A program made the translations under genes and the position numbers. A stretch of 12,759 nucleotides of DNA from positions 1-12,759 of the forward strand of contig CALFXJ010000053.1 in assembly GCA_937958105.1 (NCBI GenBank), given 5' to 3'. Of the stretch, positions 1-5,437 are shown one piece after another (the stretch's first letter is position 1; each line of letters opens with the position of its first letter). The notes under the pieces are model-generated. The model made no database searches and was not told where the DNA came from. It saw nothing but the letters and a program-made list of their open reading frames with translations. This stretch comes from an uncultured Cellvibrio sp. Lineage in GTDB: Bacteria; Pseudomonadota; Gammaproteobacteria; Pseudomonadales; Cellvibrionaceae.

Positions 1-40
1 CCCATCCCCAGAGTCCACCACGACCGACGATTCACCACCC

Positions 41-70
41 GTAGGTCGGATTAGCGCAGCGTAATCCGAC
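41..70 (+). repeat. REP-like hairpin, copy 1
   Basis: A 30-base element: the tetranucleotide GTAG, then a 9-bp stem (GTCGGATTA pairing with TAATCCGAC) closed by an upper GC/GC pair, loop GCA and one unpaired G on the 3' side. A GTAG head beside a bulged hairpin is the layout of REP elements mobilised by RAYT (TnpA-REP) enzymes. Seven such copies occur in the window. The family assignment is inferred from form alone. Confidence 0.85.
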
Positions 71-111
71 ACCCATCCCCAGAGTCCACCACGACCGACG
101 ATTCACCACCC

Positions 112-143
112 GTAGGTCGGATTAGCCAAAGGCGTAATCCGAC
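112..143 (+). repeat. REP-like hairpin, copy 2 (variant tip)
   Basis: This copy has the same GTAG head and 9-bp stem as copy 1, but the tip is GCC-AAA-GGC instead of GC-GCA-GC, still with one unpaired G before TAATCCGAC. Both sides of the tip changed together and pairing is kept, which argues that the folded hairpin, not just the sequence, is maintained. Confidence 0.85.
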
Positions 144-183
144 AACCCTAACCCAGAACCCAGCGCAAGCGCTCAGTCTTAAC

Positions 184-1602
184 TCAATCGTCACTACCTC
201 CGGCCATCCCGAGATCCTTCAACTTGCGGGTCAGGGTGTTGCGGCCCCAGCCGAGAAGGTTGGCGGCGTCTCGTTTGCGGCCGGCGGTGTATTTGAGCGC
301 GGTTTCAATCAATGCCCGTTCAAAGGTAGGGACCGCTTCGCTGAGCAGCTGATGATGGCCGCGGGCCAGTGCCTGGTCTGCCCAGTGACGCAGGGCTTTT
401 TCCCAGTCGTCAGCGGGGGTGCTGCCTTCTTTGTGGTCGAGCAGCTCCGGTGGCAGGTCTTCAATATGAACTTCACGGCCTGATGCCATCACCGTAATCC
501 AGCGGCAGGTATTCTCCAGCTGGCGCACGTTGCCCGGCCACTGCAGGGAACAGAAGAACTCCTCGGTTTCCGGCAGCAGCACCTTGGGGTCTACATTCAG
601 CTCAGTGGCCGCTTTGTGCAGGAAGAAGCGGGCCAGTTTCGGGATGTCTTCGCGCCGGTTGGCGAGTTTCGGGATATGAATCCGGATCACGTTCAGGCGA
701 TGGAACAAGTCCTCGCGGAAACGGTTCTCCGCCACCAGATGTTCAAGGTTCTGGTGGGTAGCCGCGATGATCCGCACGTCCACCTTGATCGGCGTATGTC
801 CGCCGACCCGATAAAATTCCCCGTCGGCCAGCACCCGCAGCAAACGGGTCTGGGTTTCAGCGGGCATATCGCCGATCTCATCCAGAAACAGTGAGCCACC
901 ATTAGCCTGCTCGAAACGCCCCTGCCGCTGGGAGGCCGCGCCGGTAAAGGCACCTTTTTCGTGTCCGAAGAGCTCGGACTCCATCAGATCTTTAGGGATA
1001 GCCGCCATATTGAGGGCGATAAACGGACCATTGCGGCGGGGGCTGTGGCGGTGCAGGGCGCGCGCCACCAGTTCCTTACCGGTACCGGACTGGCCGTTGA
1101 TCAGCACGGTGATGTTGGACTGCGACAGCCGGCCGATGGCCCGGAAGACTTCCTGCATGGCGGGGGCTTCACCGATGATCTCCGTGTTGGCATCGATGTT
1201 GGCGACACTGGTGTGCTCGCTCTTCTGTTCCTGGGCGTGGGCGAGGGCGCGCTGGGTAACGGCCACGGCGTCGTCTACGTCGAAGGGTTTAGGCAGATAT
1301 TCAAACGCGCCGCCTTGATAGGCAGCCACCGCACTGTCCAGATCGGAGTGAGCGGTCATGATGATGATAGGTACCTGCGGATGGTTAGCGTGCAGGTTGC
1401 TCAGCAGCGCCAGCCCGTCGATGCCGGGCATGCGGATATCGCTGATGATGGCATCGGGTATTTCACGATTCAGCTGGTTCAGTGCGCTGTCACCGGAATC
1501 AAAAACCCGCGTATCAATATTGGCTTGTTGCAGGGCCTTCTCCAGCACCCAGCGGATGGAACGATCGTCATCAATGATCCAGACACGGTTAGACTTCTGC
1601 AT
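184..1602 (-). CDS. glnG: Nitrogen regulation response regulator NtrC (NRI)
   Basis: NtrC is the sigma-54-dependent activator of nitrogen-starvation genes. It is phosphorylated by NtrB and binds enhancer dyads upstream of -24/-12 promoters. The 472-residue product has a receiver domain at about 5-120 (acidic D11-D13, phospho-acceptor D55, T83, K105), an AAA+ domain at about 140-380 with Walker A GQSGTGKE (170-177), the sigma-54-contacting GAFTGA loop (217-222) and Walker B LFLDE (238-242), and a C-terminal Fis-type helix-turn-helix ending near GWGRNTLTRKLKDLG. Length matches E. coli NtrC (469). ATG at 1602 is chosen because MQKSNRVWIIDDD aligns with the family N-terminus and GGAAG precedes it; an upstream in-frame start would add 17 unrelated residues. 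The start overlaps the 3' end of ntrB by 14 bases, suggesting translational coupling. No T-tract terminator follows; the REP-like pair lies downstream. Confidence 0.97.
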   Translation of the reverse strand: MQKSNRVWIIDDDRSIRWVLEKALQQANIDTRVFDSGDSALNQLNREIPDAIISDIRMPGIDGLALLSNLHANHPQVPIIIMTAHSDLDSAVAAYQGGAFEYLPKPFDVDDAVAVTQRALAHAQEQKSEHTSVANIDANTEIIGEAPAMQEVFRAIGRLSQSNITVLINGQSGTGKELVARALHRHSPRRNGPFIALNMAAIPKDLMESELFGHEKGAFTGAASQRQGRFEQANGGSLFLDEIGDMPAETQTRLLRVLADGEFYRVGGHTPIKVDVRIIAATHQNLEHLVAENRFREDLFHRLNVIRIHIPKLANRREDIPKLARFFLHKAATELNVDPKVLLPETEEFFCSLQWPGNVRQLENTCRWITVMASGREVHIEDLPPELLDHKEGSTPADDWEKALRHWADQALARGHHQLLSEAVPTFERALIETALKYTAGRKRDAANLLGWGRNTLTRKLKDLGMAGGSDD

Positions 1603-2662
1603 GTTGTACTTCCATTGGTAGGTAGAGGGTGAAACGGGTCTGGCCCGTCTCACTCTGGCACTCGATTAGGCCGTGATGTTGATGGATAAGGTGTTGCGAA
1701 ATCGTAAGTCCCAGCCCCGTGCCTTCAGCGCGGCCAGAGATCATGGGATAGAAAATATTCTCGATCATGTCCTGAGGAATGCCGGGGCCGTTGTCCAGGA
1801 TGTCCACGCGACACACCAGCGGATGATGGCGCCGGCCAATGGTGAACTGGCGCTGGATGCGGGTGCGCAGTCGGATAACCCCATCGGACATGCCGGCTTC
1901 CAGCAGGGCCTGCATGGCGTTGCGCACGATATTCAGGAACGCCTGAATCAATAATTCTTTATCGCCCATCATGTCCGGGATGCTGGGGTCGTAGTCGCGC
2001 AGGATCTTGATCGCGTCATTACTTTCCGCGTGGATGATGGCTGCCACCCGCTCCAGGGCTTCGTGGATGTTGAGCTGTTTGTACTGCGGCAGCTGGTTCG
2101 GGCCCAGCATCCGGTCGACGAGGTTTCGCAGGCGGTCTGCTTCGTCGATGATGATATTGGTGTATTCCTGCAGATTGCTGTCCGGCAGCTCCCGCGCCAG
2201 CAGCTGAGCCGCGCCGCGAATCCCGCCCAGCGGATTTTTGATTTCATGGGCCATGCCCCGGATCAGGTTGCGGCTGGTTTCATGGGAGGAGGCCAGCATC
2301 TCCTCGCGGCTGATGCGCAGGAGGCGGTCAATCGGCAGGATCTCAATGATCAGGCCCTCGTGGTCCCCGAACGGCGTCACGGTATAGTCCACGGTGATGT
2401 GGCCGCCGCTGAGCAGCTGCCATTCCGCATGACGTTTGGTGTAGTGGTTGGCCTGGACGCTCGCCAGCTTGAGCTGCTTTTCAGTCTCGCTGGACTCGTG
2501 GAAGAAGTAGGTGATGGGTTCGCCGATATTACGTTCGCAGCTCATGGAAAGCAGCGCTTCTGCCGCCGGGTTCATGTGGCGCAGGAGCAGGTTGGCGTCT
2601 ACCAGGATGATGGCGGTGCTTAAGCTGTCGAGCAGCGGCTTATGAAGATCGCGATGACTCAC
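1589..2662 (-). CDS. glnL: Nitrogen regulation sensor kinase/phosphatase NtrB (NRII)
   Basis: NtrB is the cytoplasmic histidine kinase that phosphorylates NtrC when nitrogen is scarce and, in well-studied species, dephosphorylates it when bound by PII. The 357-residue product has a PAS domain (about 8-110), a dimerisation/H-box GMAHEIKNPLGG with the phospho-histidine at residue 139, an N-box NIVRNAMQAL (about 244-253), G1 DNGPGIP (290-296) and G2 GTGLGL (314-319). No transmembrane segment is seen. The GTG at 2662 is chosen because it puts the active histidine at 139, the same number as in E. coli NtrB, and because AGGAG lies 11 bases upstream. It also falls downstream of the predicted sigma-54 promoter. 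An in-frame GTG at 2674 remains possible. The in-frame extension to 2752 would run into the promoter and adds residues unlike the family. Confidence 0.95.
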   Translation of the reverse strand: MSHRDLHKPLLDSLSTAIILVDANLLLRHMNPAAEALLSMSCERNIGEPITYFFHESSETEKQLKLASVQANHYTKRHAEWQLLSGGHITVDYTVTPFGDHEGLIIEILPIDRLLRISREEMLASSHETSRNLIRGMAHEIKNPLGGIRGAAQLLARELPDSNLQEYTNIIIDEADRLRNLVDRMLGPNQLPQYKQLNIHEALERVAAIIHAESNDAIKILRDYDPSIPDMMGDKELLIQAFLNIVRNAMQALLEAGMSDGVIRLRTRIQRQFTIGRRHHPLVCRVDILDNGPGIPQDMIENIFYPMISGRAEGTGLGLTISQHLIHQHHGLIECQSETGQTRFTLYLPMEVQHAEV

Positions 2663-2673
2663 CGATGAATTCA

Positions 2674-2678
2674 CTCCT
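2674..2678 (-). promoter_or_regulatory. Shine-Dalgarno AGGAG for ntrB
   Basis: AGGAG on the minus strand lies 11 bases before the GTG at 2662, a slightly long spacing. It overlaps the alternative GTG at 2674, so it cannot serve that start. It therefore favours 2662. Confidence 0.55.
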
Positions 2679-2735
2679 GATGCCTTGGCAATGGGCACGC
2701 GCCCACCGGCGTGCTTGGTCTGTGTGCATGACCTA

Positions 2736-2751
2736 TGCAAAAAGCAAACCA
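2736..2751 (-). promoter_or_regulatory. Candidate sigma-54 promoter of ntrBC
   Basis: On the minus strand the sequence is TGGTTTGCTTTTTGCA. It has the invariant GG and GC separated by 10 bases and a perfect TTGCA -12 box, against the consensus TGGCACG-N4-TTGCW; the CAC of the -24 box is replaced by TTT. The predicted start is near 2725, giving a leader of about 60 bases before the ntrB GTG. An NtrC dyad is centred 98 bp upstream of that start. The match is by eye. Confidence 0.6.
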
Positions 2752-2755
2752 ACGT

Positions 2756-2782
2756 AAAAAGTGCCGCAGGGCGCGGGTTTTT
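2756..2782. terminator. Possible weak bidirectional terminator between the DUF4124 gene and ntrB
   Basis: AAAAA, then a CCGC/GCGG stem with loop AGGGC (2764-2776), then TTTTT reads as a short stem followed by a T run on either strand. The stem is only 4 bp, unless the A and T runs also pair. It lies about 80 bases past the DUF4124 stop codon and could end that transcript before the ntrBC promoter. Support is modest. Confidence 0.35.
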
Positions 2783-2814
2783 CAGGGATGAGTCTAAACC
2801 CCAGCAAGAGGTTT

Positions 2815-2831
2815 TGCACCAAAATGGTGCT
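2815..2831. promoter_or_regulatory. NtrC-binding dyad upstream of ntrBC
   Basis: TGCACCAAAATGGTGCT is a near-perfect match to the NtrC operator form GCACC-N5-GGTGC, with both arms intact. It is centred at 2823, about 98 bp upstream of the start predicted from the sigma-54 box at 2736-2751, a usual enhancer distance. It lies between the DUF4124 gene and ntrB. Confidence 0.85.
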
Positions 2832-2862
2832 GCACGGTTTTAGGGCTGGGGCATCTGGCGCA

Positions 2863-3393
2863 TTATTTTGCGGCTGGCTTTTTCACCGTGGGGCGGATGA
2901 CATTCACTACAACCGGCTCGGATTTGCCGAGCGAGTTGCCGTTGCTGTCGATTACCTCCACCACCAGCGTGTGGCTGCCGCGAAAAACGTCCTGAATCAG
3001 GATGTTGCTCTCCCGTGTTTCTTCCAGCAGTTCTCCATTCATGAAGTACAGCAGCCAGTGGTCTTCCGCCAGAGAGGGATTAAGGGTGATGGCAATCCCC
3101 AGATCCCGCTGGCCGGGGGGGATAGTCACGTTTTCGCGGGGGCTGATGATGTCCACCTCGTAATAGATGGATTCCTGCTGCTGCCGGGGTTGAGCGACCG
3201 GGATATTGGCAGAGCCTTCTGGTGGCAGGGTATTGATGGGAGGAAGTTTCACGGCTTCTGCCGGTTGGTCGGCAGGCGGCTTGTCGGTGTAGATGACCTT
3301 ACCGTCTTTGTCGACCGTTTTATAGATCTGTGCGCTGGCGCCAAACACCAGAGAAAACCCGAGGAGTAAACACAGCAGTGAGCGGGCAGACAT
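2863..3393 (-). CDS. Secreted/periplasmic DUF4124-domain protein
   Basis: The 176-residue product has a signal peptide: a basic start, a hydrophobic run at about 5-19, and likely cleavage after ASA at residue 21. A DUF4124 domain follows at about 15-70, recognisable by the QIYKTVDKDGKVIYTDKPP segment just after the cleavage site. A proline/glutamine-rich linker leads to a C-terminal beta-rich, Ig-like half (about 79-166) containing YFMNGELLEE and the repeated V/I pattern of beta strands. The molecular role of DUF4124 proteins is not established. No catalytic motif is visible. ATG at 3393 has AGGAGG five bases upstream. The gene lies between glnA and ntrB on the same strand, behind the glnA terminator, with NtrC dyads in both flanking gaps, so a link to nitrogen status is plausible but unproven. 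From memory, a DUF4124 gene also sits here in Pseudomonas. Confidence 0.88.
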   Translation of the reverse strand: MSARSLLCLLLGFSLVFGASAQIYKTVDKDGKVIYTDKPPADQPAEAVKLPPINTLPPEGSANIPVAQPRQQQESIYYEVDIISPRENVTIPPGQRDLGIAITLNPSLAEDHWLLYFMNGELLEETRESNILIQDVFRGSHTLVVEVIDSNGNSLGKSEPVVVNVIRPTVKKPAAK

Positions 3394-3416
3394 GAAAGCC
3401 TCCTATCGACAATTTC

Positions 3417-3432
3417 CGCAAGAGTACTCCCG
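3417..3432 (-). promoter_or_regulatory. Weak candidate sigma-54 promoter of the DUF4124 gene
   Basis: On the minus strand the sequence is CGGGAGTACTCTTGCG, with GG-N10-GC and TTGC present but a poor -24 box. The predicted start near 3406 would leave only about 13 bases before the ATG, barely including the AGGAGG. An NtrC dyad is centred about 114 bp upstream, a good enhancer distance. It is listed because no other GG-N10-GC candidate was found between the glnA terminator and the gene. Confidence 0.3.
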
Positions 3433-3439
3433 CCACCAC

Positions 3440-3473
3440 AAAAGAAAAAGCCCGCTCGGGTAACCGAACGGGC
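3440..3473 (-). terminator. Intrinsic terminator of glnA
   Basis: Read on the minus strand, GCCCGTTCGG, loop TTAC, then CCGAGCGGGC forms a 10-bp stem with one G-T pair, followed at once by TTTTTCTTTT. It lies about 60 bases past the glnA stop codon and separates glnA from the DUF4124 gene. Confidence 0.92.
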
Positions 3474-3511
3474 CTTCTCGTCTAAAAGGTGCGCTGCCTC
3501 ATCAAAGCGCG

Positions 3512-3528
3512 CGCACCAATTTGGTGCT
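3512..3528. promoter_or_regulatory. NtrC-type dyad between glnA and its terminator
   Basis: GCACCAATTTGGTGC (3513-3527) is a perfect palindrome matching GCACC-N5-GGTGC. It lies 5 bases past the glnA stop codon and upstream of the glnA terminator. It is centred at 3520, about 114 bp before the possible start of the DUF4124 transcript. In E. coli the glnA-glnL gap also contains an NtrC site, so position and sequence agree. With a one-base loop it is unlikely to act as an RNA hairpin. Confidence 0.75.
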
Positions 3529-3532
3529 TGAC

Positions 3533-4933
3533 TTACACGCTGTAGTAGAGTTCGAATTCTACCGGGTGCGGAGTCATGTCGACGCGTTGGATTTCAGCGC
3601 GCTTCAGAGCGATGTAAGAATCGATGAAGTCTTTGGTGAACACGCCGCCTGCAGTCAGGTAGTCGTGGTCTGCTTCCAGAGCTTTCAGCGCTTCTTCGAG
3701 GCTTGCACAAACGGTTGGGATCTGTGCTTCTTCTTCCGGCTCCAGGTCGTACAGGTCTTTGGTTGCTGGGTCGCCGGGGTGGATCTTGTTCTGCACACCA
3801 TCGAGACCAGCCATCAGCAGAGCTGCGAAGGCCAGGTAGGGGTTGGCGGTCGGGTCAGGGAAGCGGGTTTCGATACGCTTGGCTTTAGGGCCGGATACAA
3901 ACGGAACACGGATAGAGGCAGAACGGTTGCGTGCAGAGTAAGCCAGCATAACCGGTGCTTCGAAGCCTGGAACCAGACGCTTGTAGGAGTTGGTAGAAGC
4001 GTTACAGAAAGCGTTCAGTGATTTAGCGTGCTTGATGATACCGCCGATGTAGTACAGGGCAGTTTCGCTCAGGCCAGCGTAAGCGTCACCAGCGAACTGG
4101 TTAACACCTTTCAGAGAGAAAGACTGGTGAACGTGCATACCAGAACCGTTGTCGCCGATCAGCGGCTTCGGCATGAAGGTAGCGGTTTTGCCGTACTGGT
4201 GAGCAACGTTGTGTACGCAGTACTTCAGGATCTGTACTTCGTCAGCTTTTTTAACCAGGGTGTTGGCACCAACACCGATCTCACACTGGCCAGCGTTAGC
4301 TACTTCGTGGTGGTGAACTTCAATCTCCAGACCCATAGCTTCCATGGTATTACACATGGCAGCGCGGATGTCGTGCAGAGAGTCGATCGGAGCAACCGGG
4401 AAGTAACCGCCTTTTACGCGTGGAGCGTGGCCGGTTTTGCCTTCGGTCTCAGCGCCTGAATCCCAGGCTGCTTCTTCAGATTTGATCTTGTAGAAAGCGC
4501 CGCCCATGGTGCTGGCATAGTGAACGCTGTCGAAGATGAAGAATTCGGGTTCCGGACCAAACAGAGCGGTGTCGCCCAGGCCGGTAGACTTCAGGTACTC
4601 TTCAGCGCGACGGCCGATAGAGCGTGGGTCGCGGTCGTAGCCTTGCATGGTGGCGGGTTCAACGATGTCGCAACGCACGATGATGGTTGGTTCGTCGTAG
4701 AAGGGGTCCAGCATGGCAGTAGAGTCGTCCGGCATCAGGATCATGTCGGATTCGTTGATGCCTTTCCAGCCGGCGATAGAGGAGCCGTCAAACATTTTCC
4801 CTTCTTCGAAGAAGGAGTCGTTTACTACGCTGGACGGGTAGGTAACGTGTTGCTCCTTACCTTTGGTATCGGTAAAGCGCAGGTCAATCCAGCGAGCTTC
4901 GTGTTCTTTAATCAAGTCCAGCGTCTTAGACAT
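3533..4933 (-). CDS. glnA: Glutamine synthetase, type I (GSI-beta)
   Basis: Glutamine synthetase makes glutamine from glutamate, ammonia and ATP; it is a cytoplasmic dodecamer and the main entry point for ammonia at low nitrogen. The 466-residue product matches the usual length (469 in E. coli). The N-terminal beta-grasp carries KMFDGSSIAGWK (46-57). Catalytic segments include FGPEPEFF (125-132), HHHEVANAGQCEIG (207-220), NGSGMHVHQS (262-271) and the flap region VPGFEAPV (321-328), followed by NRSASIRVP. The adenylylation site is present as KDLYDLEPEE with Tyr395, equivalent to Tyr397 of E. coli, so control by an adenylyltransferase is expected. ATG at 4933 has GGAGG seven bases upstream. The gene has its own terminator and an upstream region with two NtrC dyads and sigma-54 promoter motifs. 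It is divergent from thiI. Confidence 0.98.
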   Translation of the reverse strand: MSKTLDLIKEHEARWIDLRFTDTKGKEQHVTYPSSVVNDSFFEEGKMFDGSSIAGWKGINESDMILMPDDSTAMLDPFYDEPTIIVRCDIVEPATMQGYDRDPRSIGRRAEEYLKSTGLGDTALFGPEPEFFIFDSVHYASTMGGAFYKIKSEEAAWDSGAETEGKTGHAPRVKGGYFPVAPIDSLHDIRAAMCNTMEAMGLEIEVHHHEVANAGQCEIGVGANTLVKKADEVQILKYCVHNVAHQYGKTATFMPKPLIGDNGSGMHVHQSFSLKGVNQFAGDAYAGLSETALYYIGGIIKHAKSLNAFCNASTNSYKRLVPGFEAPVMLAYSARNRSASIRVPFVSGPKAKRIETRFPDPTANPYLAFAALLMAGLDGVQNKIHPGDPATKDLYDLEPEEEAQIPTVCASLEEALKALEADHDYLTAGGVFTKDFIDSYIALKRAEIQRVDMTPHPVEFELYYSV

Positions 4934-5024
4934 TGAATGCCTCCAGTAAATGAGTAGCCACCATAGCTACAAGTCAGAAATCGTTTGTGTCCCGCGCTCC
5001 ATCCAGCTTCGCCACCCATTAGCG

Positions 5025-5040
5025 AGCAAAGCGAGAACCA
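5025..5040 (-). promoter_or_regulatory. Second, downstream sigma-54-like element of glnA
   Basis: On the minus strand TGGTTCTCGCTTTGCT keeps GG-N10-GC and TTGC but has a weak -24 box. It lies exactly 31 bp downstream of the better element at 5056-5071. If used, the start would be near 5014 and the NtrC dyads would be centred at about -139 and -170. It may be a secondary promoter or a chance match. Confidence 0.4.
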
Positions 5041-5055
5041 GGGTGTCCGAAAAGG

Positions 5056-5071
5056 GGCAAAATATATGCCA
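5056..5071 (-). promoter_or_regulatory. Sigma-54 (-24/-12) promoter of glnA
   Basis: On the minus strand TGGCATATATTTTGCC matches TGGCA and TTGC with GG and GC 10 bases apart. The predicted start is near 5045, giving a leader of about 110 bases. The two NtrC dyads are then centred at about -108 and -139, essentially the arrangement at E. coli glnAp2 (about -108 and -140). This geometry makes it the preferred glnA promoter. Confidence 0.82.
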
Positions 5072-5144
5072 TCTTCGAAAATCGGTAGAGCGCGTGTAAA
5101 AATCAGGCTTTGCGGCAGATTGTAAATCGGACGTTTTTATCAGA

Positions 5145-5161
5145 AGCACCAAAATGTTGCA
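5145..5161. promoter_or_regulatory. NtrC enhancer site, glnA-proximal
   Basis: AGCACCAAAATGTTGCA matches GCACC-N5-GGTGC with one change in the right arm (GTTGC). It is centred at 5153, about 108 bp upstream of the predicted glnA start and 31 bp (three helical turns) from the distal site, so dimers on the two would lie on the same face of DNA. Confidence 0.82.
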
Positions 5162-5175
5162 CCTGTTTTTTAAAT

Positions 5176-5192
5176 TGCACTTTTTTGGTGCT
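5176..5192. promoter_or_regulatory. NtrC enhancer site, glnA-distal
   Basis: TGCACTTTTTTGGTGCT keeps GCAC on the left and a full GGTGC on the right at operator spacing. It is centred at 5184, about 139 bp upstream of the predicted glnA start. With the proximal site it forms the paired enhancer typical of strong NtrC control. It is over 200 bp from the thiI -10 box, so an effect on thiI is not implied. Confidence 0.82.
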
Positions 5193-5392
5193 TTGGGAGG
5201 CGCAAATCAGGTTGGAATAGCCGCCGGCTGCTTCAAAATATTTCACCCTGTTTTCAGCGCGCCCACAGTAGGCTCTCTCAGGTTTCACCGTCAAGCGTCC
5301 CGCAAAAATAAATCTTTGGGCGCCTGACGCGGGTCACAGCGTCGCTTTGCAACTAGGTGTTCCCAGCGGTCCCGGTGTGGCTTTGCATCAGG

Positions 5393-5398
5393 TATAAT
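5393..5398 (+). promoter_or_regulatory. -10 box of thiI promoter
   Basis: A perfect TATAAT lies 40 bases before the thiI ATG. No good -35 hexamer is seen 16-18 bases upstream, so the promoter may be weak. The surrounding GGTATAAT is the same as in front of typA. Confidence 0.55.
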
Positions 5399-5437
5399 CG
5401 CCCCCTTTTCACCCTCCCAGTCAGGCGTCCGTAGTTC

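Larger units (their letters stand above)
1..143. repeat. 71-bp tandem duplication carrying two REP-like hairpins
   Basis: Bases 1-55 recur exactly at 72-126, an offset of 71 bp, so the left edge holds at least two tandem units. Each unit is about 40 bp of unique sequence followed by one GTAG-headed hairpin repeat. The match ends inside the hairpin, where the first copy has loop GCA and the second has a longer GCC/AAA/GGC tip. More copies may lie to the left of the window. The duplication sits downstream of the ntrC stop codon. Confidence 0.9.
4934..5437. other. 504-bp glnA/thiI divergent regulatory region
   Basis: No gene is supported here. From left to right the gap holds the glnA Shine-Dalgarno, an 80-110 base glnA leader, two sigma-54 promoter candidates, two NtrC dyads, and about 200 bp without recognised signals except the thiI -10 box at its right end. 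The short open frames within it overlap these sites and match no family I recognise. Confidence 0.8.

Noticed and set aside
1..143. CRISPR-like regular repeats at 71-bp spacing
   Set aside because: The repeats are mobile-type hairpins with GTAG heads, the spacers in the left pair are duplicated rather than unique, copies occur in both orientations at scattered sites, and no cas gene is present.
171..182. Short inverted repeat AGCGC/GCGCT near 164-175 as the ntrC terminator
   Set aside because: The loop is two bases and there is no T run on the minus strand.
961..1632. 223-codon open frame on the plus strand inside ntrC
   Set aside because: It is antisense to a clear NtrC with all family motifs. 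Its translation shows no domain and fits a codon-bias shadow.
1603..1653. 17-residue N-terminal extension of NtrC
   Set aside because: It is unlike the family, lies wholly within the ntrB 3' end, and the inner ATG at 1602 has a Shine-Dalgarno and aligns with E. coli NtrC.
2856..2872. TGGCGC...TTTTGC resembling a sigma-54 promoter on the plus strand
   Set aside because: GG and GC are 11 rather than 10 bases apart, it lies at the end of the DUF4124 gene, and no plus-strand gene follows.
4967..5294. Two short minus-strand frames upstream of glnA
   Set aside because: They cover the sigma-54 boxes and NtrC dyads, have no family likeness and lack a clear ribosome binding site.
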